Shown here: positions 36,312 to 50,900 of the stretch, piece by piece
Layout of the letters: each line of letters opens with the position of its first letter
Numbering within the stretch: position 1 is the stretch's first letter
NCBI RefSeq assembly: GCF_030463535.1
Contig: NC_132899.1
Coordinates: forward strand, 19,739,490-19,803,489
Direction: 5' to 3'
Source of the DNA: Salminus brasiliensis
Lineage: Eukaryota; Chordata; Actinopteri; Characiformes; Bryconidae
DNA: 64,000 nt
Notes under the pieces: generated by a model
The model's input: the letters and a program-made list of their open reading frames with translations, nothing else
Database searches by the model: none
What the model was told of the DNA's origin: nothing
Position numbers and translations under genes: made by a program

Positions 36312-38031
36312 TTATTTGTGATTTAGAGCTAATTTGTGTTGATTACCTGGATTATGAGACACAATGTGTGTACAATAACTAAACCTATGTATCGGGAGCG
36401 CAGGGGGAGTCAAAAAAGCCCCGCGGTGACCTTCCATATAGCTAGAGCAGTCGCGATCCCTGAAGACCACACCATGTTGACTATTCACGAACGGAGAGCA
36501 TGGGTCATTTGTAGGTCCACGATTCTGCGCGTGACACCAAGATCCCACGTGATTTTGGAGAACCTGGCTCATACAAAATTGATCATTAGGTGACTCAAGT
36601 GTATCTCTAACGTTCGTTCTAGGTGAAAAATGTGGGCTTTTCAGTTTGTTGGCTTTTTTATGCTTCATCCTTCGATTTTGAAACCAGATCTTGATTTGCT
36701 TCTCACTGAGGTTTAGCAGATTGGCCATTTCCAGGCGTCGCGGCCTGCACAGGTAGCGGTTGAAGTGGAACTCCTTCTCCAGCTCCACTAACTGGGCACT
36801 TGTGTACGCAGTACGAATCCTTTTGGAGCCACCTGCTGCACAGATATAACCAGCACACCGTATCAATCACCACTGGGAAACAGACAAAAGACAAAAAATA
36901 AACCAACTGATGTATTACACTTTTCTCCATTTGCACCTCGTCTACACAAATACTGTACATTTTATAGTAGACTCTGTTATCTGTTCTCTCAGCAAAAAGG
37001 ATTCTACATAGTACATGACAATGCTTATTTCACTTCAAACGCTAGTGGGACCCTTTTATCGATCTTTAAAGAGTCATATACAAGAGGTTTTCCATCATAA
37101 AGAACTATTTAACCAAGTGACGAACATTCAAATGGTTATTTGAGTTACAGAACCACTGAACGTATGAAAGAAGCCATGAAAGCCACCTTTTTAGAGTGCA
37201 GCTTCTCAACAACAGCAAACACTAAAAAATGAAGGTTCGTGGAGTTTTTTTTTGTTTTTGTTTTTTTTGCTTGGGCGTACGGTTCTTGAAAACACCTTTC
37301 ATTCGTTAGCTACAGAATATTTACATTATCTGGAATTTTTTTACATATTTTAAAAGATCTTTCTTCATTTTCTACGCATCTCCTGAAAGAACTAAATAAA
37401 TCAGAAGTGGTTCTCCAACGGCGTTGCTTCACAGAACCTTATTTGGAACTCATTTTAAGAATGTGTACTTCCAGTTTAGTGACTGAAATCGAACAGCATT
37501 TTAAAAAGCAAGTCAGTTTTAAAAGTATTAAATAATGCTAATAATGCTAGGCTACAATAAACTGGTTTACCCACCATCAACAGACGCGTCGCAGAACAAT
37601 GGATTTTTCTGTCTAGATTTTTTCTTGGATCCTGCCATCCAAGGGAAGATCTGCTTGCCGTCAAAAGTGAAGTTGAGTTTTAAAGCAGTGCTCATACTGT
37701 CGGTGTGCAGAGAGGAGCTGTTTGGTGCTGGTGCGGAGAGCTGAAGGGGTGATGCTGTGCAGCTTTGGAAAAACTGACTGGGAATGCTGTGTCGAGTACA
37801 GTCCTTATTGTTTTTCTTTAGGTGATTCGGGATGTCATTTCCAAGGTACAGTAATGAGCAAACATTCTTCTGTTGGTGGTTTTCCCTGGGCACTATGAAC
37901 AGGGAAGATTGTGTCGTGTCACTATGTCCTAATGTGCTGTCACCCTGAAACGAGTCATTGAAGCTCATGGTGTATGACTCGTTCTGCATTGCCTGTGAGG
38001 TTTTCATCGGGGCTGTTCGAGCTTCTGACAA
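36312..38031 (-). CDS. hoxb3b: hoxb3b, homeobox protein Hox-B3b (two exons, divergent)
   Basis: This is a paralogue group 3 Hox transcription factor, expected in the posterior hindbrain. Exon 1 is 38031-37575 (donor GTGGGT) and exon 2 is 36832-36312 (acceptor GCAGCAG; the tandem CAG leaves a 3-nt ambiguity), giving about 325 residues. The Pbx hexapeptide KQIFPWM is at about 126-132. The homeodomain (about 155-214) has the group-3 signature [20 protein letters not shown] and LCRPRR. Several residues differ from the usual Hox3 form, including H where RRMKYKK is normal, SEKQ for TERQ, and ANKLK for DQKAK. The protein is much shorter than typical Hox3 proteins (about 400-430), and the conserved C-terminal domain ending in a PPKLTHL-type motif is not recognisable. 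The N terminus is also unlike other Hox3 proteins, and Met15 (MQNESY) could be the true start. The frame is intact, so it is probably a functional but fast-evolving gene. Confidence 0.9.
37030..37210. repeat. Dispersed repeat copy in the hoxb3b intron
   Basis: It contains AAGAGGTTTTCCATCATAAA and ATTCAAATGGTTATTTGAG, matching the copy at 7620-7780, and ends near CACCTTTTTAGAGTGCAG, which looks like a MITE terminus. It lies within the 742-nt hoxb3b intron. Confidence 0.5.
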
Positions 38032-40327
38032 AACACTGATATCTCAGGTCACGTGACAGCTTCCTTCCAGAGGCCTCTTGACAGGCGACCTAAAAGGTCA
38101 GAGTACCACACAGTATGAATGGGAAGACATAAATTCATCTGCACAACTGGAAGAGCACATGGCGAGGAGCGTGCCTTCAACACAAAATATTTTAACACAC
38201 TGAAAAAAAATGCATTAATATAGCATGATTCACAATTGTATATAAGTTCTATCTTGTGTTCTTTATCTTTGAAAATAATTGTTCTGATGTTATATAGCTT
38301 AGTATATAGCCTACAAATATGTTTATTTGTATTTCAGGTAAATTCAATGCATTATTATTTCAGTCTAAAATGATTTAAAAACGCGTTAATGTTCTAGCGA
38401 AAATGTCTTGCTTCCCAAATGTGTCTCACAAATGCTCCTCTGTTGACTTGTTATTACACTGGAAAAGAGCTTTTATTAAATTTTCCAAAATAAAGGTAGT
38501 GTATCCAAAAGCGAAAAAAATTACTTAATTCCTTATATTTCTCACAAGTTAATCATAAATGATATAATTACTTAAGTTTAGTTTTACTGACTTGGGGTTT
38601 TACTGACAAAATATTGAAATATGATTAAAAGCATTCATTTGGATAGAAGAAAATATGAATAAACCTCACACCTCATAATTAATGCCTTTTTGTCGTGAAT
38701 GTTAATAAGCGTTGCATATTTTCATATAGCGCAAGGAATAACGAGGAAAAGACAATAACAAGAAAAAAATAACTCACCTGTCATTATTAATAAAACAATA
38801 ATTAGTTGATAGTTCAGATTTAAGTTCCTTGCAATAATTACGGCAATATAATGAAGTAGTGAAGAGATGAAGAGAAAGAGGCGAAAAATACACAAGGACA
38901 GAAAAAGAGGAAAAGAAACGGCAACTCTGAAGTAAGAACAAAGGCTGCTGAACTCGTGGTGAACTCTTGCTGAAGTAATACGGTGATAAATCACCCAGAC
39001 ATATCCGCCATTCACAAACTTAGTCTATTTCATTGCGTGCAGCTTCCCTATCAGAGAGGGCTACAGAGAGCTTGTCGTTTGGAATCACACCAGACCACAG
39101 ACCAGTGAGTGCAGTGAGACAATCTTCTGCTTCTTCACATAACCGGAAAGATCACTGAGCACCCATTATATGTCTCCTTTTATTTTTTTAATCAAAACTC
39201 TTTTGTGTCCAATAATTACATTCACTATTAATACGAGCCTGTTTTTATTTATGTAAATGGTAAAATTGTGCTTTGGATGAAAATCTAAGAGTATCTGTTT
39301 TTATCAGACATATTTTCATTTACAGTTTAGTTCAAATTATCTATTGTTCTGTTTAAACGCGGTACTCAACATGACCAAAAGACACAATTTAATATGATAA
39401 TATATATGTATATATATGCCATTAAAAGGATTTTGAATTAACTAATGATTCTATAGCGGTTCTGGTTGCAACAGTGTTTCTGAAGCCTGGTGTTGCATAA
39501 TTATGCCGTATGAGCCCTGCGACGTTTTAGTACAACCCTTGATTTCAGCGATTAGGATACACAAAGAAGTGGCGTAACTGTATCTTGCAAATACACTAGG
39601 TTTAATTCGACAAGCGTTTAATCTCTCACCTGATCAAAGCTACAGAGAGTACTTAGTGACTTAGTTTAGTAATTCATCCCGGAAAAAATATGCTCCCCAA
39701 AGCGCTGTGTATTTCTGCTACTCACCAGCAAAACTGTCCTTTGGAGACCTTCTGCAAAGGCCCACACAGAACAAAAGCCTGGAGAAAGAAAAAAAAGAGT
39801 TAATCAAAAATGGCCGCATGTAATATCAGCATCAAACATTGTCCTATTTTATCAAAACCTGTATGACAGACTTCAATCAAAAAGAATAAACAGACAAAAA
39901 CACTTTAAAATACATTACCTAAGGCCTAAATCAAAATCATATAAACCCCAAATCAAAGATGCACCAAGCGCATGGGGGATGGAAGTATATTATAAACTGT
40001 GCACCCGAATTAAAACTCCACATCACTGGAAGCCCAGGCTGAAATACTAGCCCGTTAGACTGCAGGGCAACCGAGAAGAAGGAGAGGGCTGCAACGTAAA
40101 AGCTGAGCGAGGCAAATGGTGCTGTGTCTCAGAGTAAGCAATCGATATAAATTGAACTGCGAATTAAACAAAAATTAAGCTAGATCAGGATGTTCTTCTA
40201 AAGCAGTATCGACGTTCTGGACAAAATAACGAAACGACTAAGCGTCGACTTTAACCAACCCAAGCAAACCCTTTGACAAGGGAATGGCAGTCATTCTGAC
40301 CCTATTGCCTCTGGAATCCATAGGCAA

Positions 40328-40396
<69 letters not shown>

Positions 40397-42318
40397 ATAA
40401 AAATTAACAAAAAGGTTTACGTGCTTATATTAAAAATAAAGTATATTGTTGTTGTTGTTGTTGTTGTTACTATTATTATTAGTAGTAGAAATAGTAATGT
40501 AACAGGTTGTTCTAAATATTGTTCTATTCTATATACTAATTTTATTCATCGTTAAATTTCCATTTTGTTGATTCTGACTTATAAATTTAACATCCAGTAT
40601 ATCTTCTTAAATTATTAACCGTCGTTTCACAATCATCGTTTGACGGTAATTGATTAATGCACCAATGTAATACATGTAATCTCTAACATACAGCAGCTGA
40701 CAAACACAACTGAAGGGTCTGGATGTATTAAAAGACTGGTCATCTCTTAGTTAAACGTATCCTCTCTCACTTACGCTTATCGTTACGTTTTCCTTAAATG
40801 ACAATCTGTAGTTTTTGCACAACTAACTCGTCATCATGAAGAAAACAGTCAATACTGTGTTAAGGTCTTCAGCCATCATCTATCTTAAATTTTCTGTGCC
40901 TGGTAGTGTACTGTAATTACTGAGGATGAAGATGAGAGAGTGCCGCTGTCTAGTGCTGGTTTCAGATCAATTCCTTATTGTCCTAGAGGCCTTTGATCTT
41001 TCGAGTTGATCATCTGTTCTATTGCTCGTGCACGCTTTTTACAGAAAGGTTAATATCTAACTAGGCCAACCAGTCTCGAGCACTGGCCTACAGGTAGTCT
41101 TGGACCTTCGCAAAACAAGAAAAGTGGACAAATCTGAGATTGAACTGATTACCCAGGTATCAAAGATGGGCAGATGATTAGGTTGCGGGCCATAACTCTG
41201 TAATTCGATAAGACTTCAACACTTCACTGCTGTCATGTACAGACACGTGTCCATGTCATACACATATAGACACCGTCCATCAAGAGAGTTTACACACATG
41301 TGGAATAAAGTCCAAACAGTTGTAATAATTGTAAAAATGTCGCGTTTTAATTAAAAATTAATTAGCGGAGAAACTGTAGACAGTGTCTAGCCTGTATGTT
41401 AAACTAAAGTCATGTCCTCAAATTATTCCACTGTCCTCTAAGACCTAGGACATGTGCTCCTTTTTCGGCTTTGTAAGTTGAAAAGTTTGAGAGGATATAC
41501 GTTTCAGCGTTTCCTGTTGCATAGCCCACCAAAGGAAGACTCAGCAGCTGTAATGTTGCCACCTGAGTGGTAATATGACAAGCAGGTAAAGCATTAGCTG
41601 CTGCATGAAATATGTGGTACATAAATATATATATTTTAACCGTAATTCAGCTTATAAGCTTCCAGTTGCACAACCCTATTCGAACTAAAATCTTATTTTT
41701 TACAGAAAGGCAAATGCTTGAAAAAGATGGATCTATGTAAATGAAAGTGAGATAATGAGTTCCGGAATAATAGAGATTATGGAAACTCCAGCTTCTCTGC
41801 ATGTTTCTCCAGCAGTTCTTTATCTGAACAAGAAAAAGGTCGATGCCAACCAGCGTACAAGTCAAACTACTGAAGCATGTCTCAGATAGAGAGCAGGTCA
41901 TACAACAGCTCAGTTTTATGTGGATGAGCTCTCACTAAAACTCCCATCCTTCATCTGTCACGTTGTTAGAGTAAAATCAGTCACGTAAAAACAAAACCTC
42001 TGTGTGAAAAGGGTTCGTCCAGCTGTATCATCTCCTTTACGGGCATTTCAGTACACTTAAGCGTTTTTCTTGCAGAGACTAAAGAAGTCTTCATTTCAAG
42101 CCATATTTGTAAGACGAATTACTACACCAAAATCTTAAAATGGAGCATTTGCATTTCACTGAAGTTCAAATATGGTATCCAGTTGTTTGCCACTAGACTG
42201 AAAGATCCCATAGAGCCAGCCTGTATAGGCCTTGGGTAAAAAGGTGCAGAAGGAAACTGAGAAAAGACCATAAGATGCCAACAATCTACTTTCAGTCTTC
42301 CCAATCGACGCTGCGTAT
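38032..42318. other. Region between hoxb3b and mir-10 (hoxb4b absent)
   Basis: hoxb4b should lie here, but no group-4 homeobox or YPWM exon is seen on either strand. Just upstream of hoxb3b is an E-box GGTCACGTGAC (38047-38057). An (AT)n tract (40330-40392) is followed by a short (GTT)n (40448-40469). The remainder is AT-rich and I recognise nothing in it. Confidence 0.6.
40330..40392. repeat. (AT)n microsatellite
   Basis: About 31 uninterrupted AT units between hoxb3b and mir-10. Confidence 0.95.
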
Positions 42319-42402
42319 ACATCAACTACATACTCCCCAAGACACGAATTTGCGAATATTTTTTTTCACACAAATTCGGATCTACAGGGTATATATAGAT
42401 GA
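42319..42402 (-). ncRNA. mir10a: mir-10 precursor (miR-10a type)
   Basis: The 5p arm (42391-42369, minus strand) begins TACCCTGTAGATCCG and matches the full 23-nt miR-10a, with T rather than A at the position separating 10a from 10b. The 3p arm (42352-42331) begins CAAATTCGTGTCTTGG, the known star-strand form. The two arms pair around an A-rich loop. mir-10 lies between Hox4 and Hox5 in vertebrate Hox clusters. Here hoxb4b is gone but mir-10 remains between hoxb5b and hoxb3b. miR-10 is known to act with Hox genes and to target Hox1 and Hox3 transcripts in zebrafish. Confidence 0.97.
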
Positions 42403-43308
42403 CAGATGTCACCAACCATTAGACGGGAAAACAAGACTGTTCTGATCAATTAATGCCCTTCTATGATAAGATAAGTGAATACAAAAACAGCCTTTTGTTA
42501 TACTGCATCGGAGTGCATCTAAGCCTATCTAAACAACGATAATGATTCTCTTAAAATGACATGCTATATTACCGGGCCTTAGTCAAAACGCAATGCAGCA
42601 TGCGTTATTTAAAATTAATTTTCCTACATATTCCACATCGGCGCGTTTCGTCATTCTAATCAATATACACTGCCGTTTTTATTGTTCATATATAAAACAT
42701 TAAATTATAGATCATAATAGGAACTCAATCAAACTTACTGCTTTTTCCCTTTCACTGTTTCTGCGCTCTTGATCCATGCGATTTTGTTTTTATCCATATT
42801 ATCTTTAGGGATATCCCTGTTCAAACCGTAAATCCATTTGTGAATGCAGTGTCTTATAGGCTGGGATTTCTTCCTTGATGTGCCGTTTCGTGATCGCCGC
42901 AACAGGGATACAAACCAAGCTGCTTTTGAGATAGCAGAGACGCGTTTGGACGCATTACAATCGATAGCGAATGAAAAATTAAAGATAACCCTAAGCGCGA
43001 CATCATTGATCAACAGCATTAGGCATCGTGCTGCCGCACCCTTCCATTTGTTCTATACGCCGTGTTAAATCTACATAATACATTTTTATTATATTTATTA
43101 GAAGCAGTAGTAGTAGTAGTAGTAGCTAACATACATACACATAACCTAAGATAACAGTTCTTCATGAGGAAGATTGCCTTTGGTTGCACAGGCAACACGA
43201 AAAACATACGGTGCTTTTACATTTTAGCTCGTTGTACATGAGTGACACCTGGTACATCAATACAATTCTAGCTAAACGAGGTAAATTTGTAAGACGAAAT
43301 ACTTATTT

Positions 43309-43312
<4 letters not shown>

Positions 43313-43367
<55 letters not shown>
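43313..43367. repeat. (AT)n microsatellite
   Basis: A TA dinucleotide tract between mir-10 and the DR5 element. Confidence 0.95.
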
Positions 43368-43370
<3 letters not shown>

Positions 43371-43583
43371 TACTATATATTGTAGAGCAAATCATAGATA
43401 CAGAAATAATTATATATCAATATGCAAAATCATATAATATTGTAAAAGTGTTAAATTCATATGACAACATTTCTCTACTATGGACAATATTTTGCTACGA
43501 CTTTACTGCTCTCAAAGCCCCCCACTCCATGTGGGCATCTGTGTTGTGACCTGCCATAAAACGAGAATCATACCGTCGTTGGG

Positions 43584-43600
43584 TGACCTCAGAATGAACT
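43584..43600 (-). promoter_or_regulatory. DR5 retinoic acid response element, candidate Hoxb4/b5 RARE
   Basis: The plus strand reads TGACCT-CAGAA-TGAACT. The minus strand reads AGTTCA-N5-AGGTCA, with both half-sites matching RGKTCA. It lies between mir-10 and hoxb5b, the interval that carries conserved DR5 RAREs (B4U, DE and ENE types) in mouse HoxB. Those elements drive retinoic acid response across the middle of the cluster. Confidence 0.65.
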
Positions 43601-45109
43601 CAGGTCCCATTAAGCATGCGCCGAGTAGCTTGGCTCAGCCTACTTCATTAGCCTAAACGAATTTAAAAGAAAACTACAGGGCAGTTTAATATTTAAACAT
43701 TTAGGATAGTTCTATATTTTATATATGTTTAATTCAAATCTGTTGTTTTTTTATCGTATGAATACTGCTCGACCATTGTTAAAATTTTGAACCCAGCCGT
43801 ATCTAGGGGCTTCATCTGCGCTGGGCAGATGAAGGACAATCGGCTTAGGAGCTCGGAGTAAGGCGGGCTCTGCTGGTCACGAAGCAGCGTTACAACAAGC
43901 ACGACCACCAGCCTAGTCTAGACTGCGTCACAAGAGCTTAAACATTTATACATCTTCAGTTGATATCGTTATGTAGGACATGTCATGTCAAAGATGAATT
44001 TATTCATCAAGATCTAAATGTGTTTTGTTCACAGAAAACGAATCTCCAAAAAATAATATACATTTCACCTGTCTCGACAAAATATGTTTAAATATATTTA
44101 AATAGAGACAGTATTACAATACAAGAAATCTGAGGTCCATAATGACCGTCAGGATCAGTATGCGTTAAAGTGGGACTGTGCATTCTGAAGGCTGCATAGC
44201 TCGTCTTGGCAGCTTGGCACGGAGCTTGTGGCTCTCTGGTAAGGCATGTGTTCAGTACTAGTCTCCTGACCTCGCAGTGATCCCTTCCCAATGAATAATT
44301 GATGAGAACAGCGCACAGATTACCCCTATCAATATGCAAAACACATTATAGTAGTACAATGAGACTTTAATAGTCATGAATCGTGGAAACGTGTGTATTG
44401 CACGAATTTGTTGCAATTACTTCATGTTTTTACTTCCATTCACTTTCATCAGCTTTTACCAAAATACAGACAGGAACATTAGGCTACATATAATCCTCTA
44501 CCAATGTCCTCTGCAAACCCATTGATACAGTCTAAACGAACACAAGTGATTTCAATGTCATATTTTTTCACTCTGTTTTGATGAGTGAAAAGTTAGCGGT
44601 TGGTTTAGAGAAAGGATGTCACTCATATTAAAATCATATATTTAATAACTATATTAAAATTCATTCAACGCTTTATTCACAAATGAGGGAATAACAGAAT
44701 AAACGAAATTATTCGTGTTTTCCCACTCAACACACTGAACCATTGTGAAAATAGGTACCGTATACAACGCTAAAACATAACAGAACGGAGAGTTTGTACC
44801 ATCACACCTCCTGAAAATGTGTGGGCCTAATTATGATCGTCCCACATGATAAGTGATAACGAATTGCAAACAGATAAATGGAAAACTTACTCAGAGTTGT
44901 GGGTCTGTTTCTCGATCTCGTCCAAAGCCAAGAGAGAAAAATAACAGTGACCAGCCATGCCAGTGCGTACAATATTTTGACTGCCCAAGGTGGCTGACTA
45001 CAAGATCACCCCACACGCCGTCCAAAACCTTTAGAATCCCGCTGAAGCAGTCAAACCGTCACTTTCATTCAAGAATGTGAATTATGTCGCACATTGTCAA
45101 CCCCCAAAA

Positions 45110-45140
45110 CCATAAAACTAACTTTATGGACCTCACGTGA
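45110..45140 (-). promoter_or_regulatory. Promoter-like motif cluster between hoxb5b and mir-10
   Basis: CCATAAA (45110-45116) and TTTATGG (45123-45129) form an inverted pair of Cdx/Hox-type sites six bases apart, followed by the E-box palindrome TCACGTGA (45133-45140). Similar combinations occur near the Hox starts in this window. A pri-mir-10 promoter is one possibility, but no transcript evidence can be read from sequence. Confidence 0.3.
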
Positions 45141-46390
45141 CTTTTTTTTTAAACGCAACAGAGAACTACAAGGCTAGATTATATACTGGACTTCGCGAGG
45201 AAATCACTGAAGGTTGTCGAGTCTGATATTTCTGATGTAAGATTATTTAGAGAATATTGTATAGACAGTTCCTAAGAGCGGCACTTCCTCTGATTTGACC
45301 AGTACGAGGTAAGTTATTATAGGTTTAGTAATTGTTAAAGTACAATTGTAAAGTAAAAGTACAGTACTGTGGAAAGAGTTTTTTTTCCTGTGAATGTTTG
45401 AGATATCTTTATAATAATTTAAATTAGGATATCACACCAAAAAGCAGGTGCAGGCGCAATAAGGCGATCCTGAAGCTCATTTCAAGGTTAGGTGTATTTA
45501 ACCTAGTGTATTTCGGAATGACCTGTATGTCATAATTGTAAAACGATGTAATTGTGAGCCAGACGTGGACACTGAAAAAAGAAAGTGGTTGTAAACTTGA
45601 CCCACCGCTGGTCACTGGTTCTACAGGTCTACTGGGAAAGCAGACACTCACACGTATTAAGACTGAAAGAAACTTTATTTTTTCACGTTCGAATAGCAGA
45701 TCATTTATTTCAGTCGAGACACAGATAGAAAAAACTGACAAATTTCCCAACAAATGTTGAACAATTCCTCATCTTTTAATACGGAACTTACACCACTCAC
45801 ATTGTACAAATAAAATATTGGTCACGACTGGACATCAAACATAGTTTCATCGTTTATGGAACATTTTTTACAAGCCCCAAAATGTTTAGATGCAACATAA
45901 AGTACTCAAATGTAGGCTAAGTGCGAATATAGAGGACTTTTTTCGCAATTCGACTATTCTATTATATGCACGAAATGAATAAACGCGGCACAAGCATAAA
46001 TGTCCTGCAAAACTGGAAAACGGTCTACACTGACGTTTCTATACAAGTTCATAAGAGTACAACAAAGTTGTATTTTTTCTGATCTATCGCCTCCGTTATA
46101 GGTAGTGCGCGTTGTTACTGTACAATTCCTGTTACATGTGTGGAGTTGCACACAGAGAGCTTACATGGAACATGCTTTTATCCACGAAAGTATAAACTTG
46201 ATACGTAGCATTTACATTTATTTTATTGGCAGCTGTAACAAGGCTACCAGTAGCCTATAGGATAACGATAATAAACGGCTGACAAGTTTCGTTTTTACAC
46301 CAGATACACAGAAGAAATCGGATGCCTGATAATGCCAAGCAGGGAAAAAGGTGCAGTGCTACAACAGTAGTCGGGTATTTTCAACTATCG

Positions 46391-47718
<1,328 letters not shown>

Positions 47719-49107
47719 TTGGAGATTTCTAAAAAGGTCTTGATGAGCAGATCTCGGTCGTTAAAATCCCGCGCAGCACAATTTATGATGGAAAAATGAA
47801 TTATAGCAATGCACTGTACTTCGTTTTTGCCATGTATGCGGCCAAATATGGGAGCGCGTTAGGGCGTCACGTGCCTTTGTTGACCAGTCGTAAATTCTCT
47901 CTGATGACTTCAAGAGGTAATTCATGCTCCGTGCTTACAAATGATGACGAAATGATGATCGTTAGATTCAACTCAGCAGTGCCTCCCCGTTGCGCGCCGC
48001 ATCCCATGTTAGCAGAGGGCGTCACCTACTGGGAGAACTGCAAACTGCCCAAACACCTGCACAGCCCTGTGCATTTCCCAGTCTCACACTGCTTTAGGAC
48101 TAGATACAATTGTGTTATTTAAATTGTGCGCGTGAAATATTAGCATATGTTTAGTTTTATGGTGAGAAATGGAAGTTAAATTGTGTACGTACGAGGTTAT
48201 TTATCCTTCGTGAAATTATTGGATATAGAACACGTATCAGAAGCCACGTTTAGGCGCCAAACCTGACAGAAGTAGAAAACTAAGCTCTATTTATTCAAGA
48301 GTTTATTAAACAGTAAAATGTATACGTATGTTGTTTTTGCATTTGTTTTCCTTAGCCTGTATAGACAATTCCTAATGTGTTCATTACACTGATTTTCATT
48401 CGAGCCAGTAAACAGATCGCAGGCCTTAGATATTGATAGAGGTTGAATAATAGGTTTGCTGCATTCATACAAATAAAATATGTTAGGTATAATATATCCT
48501 TAAAAACAATATTTCATTAATCTTTTGCAGCACTGTTGTGCATTAAACGCACACACGAGGAGATAAATGTGGTCAAACATTTATTTTATTGACAAAAATG
48601 GCATTGCTTACAAAGTTCACTAATGCATTGTTCTTAGTGCAACCACATACACAAAACGTGACGAACAAAATAAATTAAGCATAAGAGCATTTAAACACAC
48701 CAGTTTTAAACCACGCCATATCCCCCTTCAGCCTTAACTCCCCCCTTCACCTCAATAGGTCGCTATGAAAGCTAGAAGGTAAAAACAACGGTGCAGGTAA
48801 TGCAGCCATTCGTTTTCTGTCAGGTGATGAAACAGGCCCAGCTGCAGAAAATACACAATGGTGATCAAACTGCCCTGTTCTGTTCCTATCGCGACCCTTA
48901 GTGAGAATTAAAAAGATGCCTGGTTTAGAACCACAAAGCCGTCTGAAGGACTCTGTTTGTAGCTTTCGCGTTTTAACAAAACCTTAAACAGGTAGCTCCT
49001 TTCTGTTGGGTACGTTTTATACATCTACATGGAATACTACAGGCTACACACTGTGTGGGGGGTAAAAATGCTGAACTCGCTTATATGATCTGCACATATA
49101 TAAGCGT
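47719..49107. other. hoxb6b-hoxb5b intergenic region with hoxb6b 3' UTR
   Basis: The interval is 1.4 kb. The hoxb6b 3' UTR probably ends after a minus-strand AATAAA at 48580-48585. Nearer hoxb5b are TTTATGATG (47782-47790) and an E-box TCACGTGC (47867-47874). No separate gene was seen. Confidence 0.6.
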
Positions 49108-50236
<1,129 letters not shown>

Positions 50237-50841
50237 TGGGTGGCCACGGTTCTTGTCCGAGGGTTTATGATTTGTTGTGTTTTATAGTCCAAGTGTGCTT
50301 TGCCATTACTTTATCTGTGGTTTGCTTTTAGCCGGAGGGGGGTGGCGAGGTGCCAATGTGAGTGCTCACGGAGACGCACCAGCTGATCAAGGTCTGGCCA
50401 ATCGTGAGCATCTCTGGCAGAAGAGCATTTTAGGGAGGGGGGAGCTCTTGTTGCGTTGGATGGAATCCCCAAGGCGTATAAAATCTCTCAGATTTAAGAG
50501 ATTGTTGTCGTTTAAACTAATATAGAGAAAATGTAGATACGATGGTTTATCATTTTATACGCTTTATTTTCGTCTGTTTAGATTATCTACTATCATCTAC
50601 TATTCTGAGTTTTGAGTCCCTCAAAAGTTCGCCAAAAATCTATTACAATTCAGTTATGTATATCTTAAAAAGTGAAAAAAAATGAACAATGGTATATGTA
50701 AAGGGCTGTTGATAACCATTTAACCCAATCGCGTGGTGCTCAAAATTCGAACCCACGCGTGGACATTTACGTTGTAAAGCACAAACCCAATTTACCAACA
50801 GCCTTTAGGTTTACAGTATAGTTACATTAGAATTTATTACA

Positions 50842-50846
<5 letters not shown>

Positions 50847-50897
<51 letters not shown>
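50847..50897. repeat. (AT)n microsatellite
   Basis: An uninterrupted AT dinucleotide tract. Confidence 0.95.

Positions 50898-50900
<3 letters not shown>

Larger units (their letters stand above)
42403..46390. other. mir-10 to hoxb5b region
   Basis: The region contains an (AT)n tract (43313-43367), a DR5 retinoic acid element (43584-43600), a weaker DR5-like site (44267-44283) and a promoter-like cluster at 45110-45140 (CCATAAA-N6-TTTATGG next to TCACGTGA). The hoxb5b 3' UTR probably extends to a minus-strand AATAAA at 45674-45679. No further coding exon was recognised. Confidence 0.6.
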
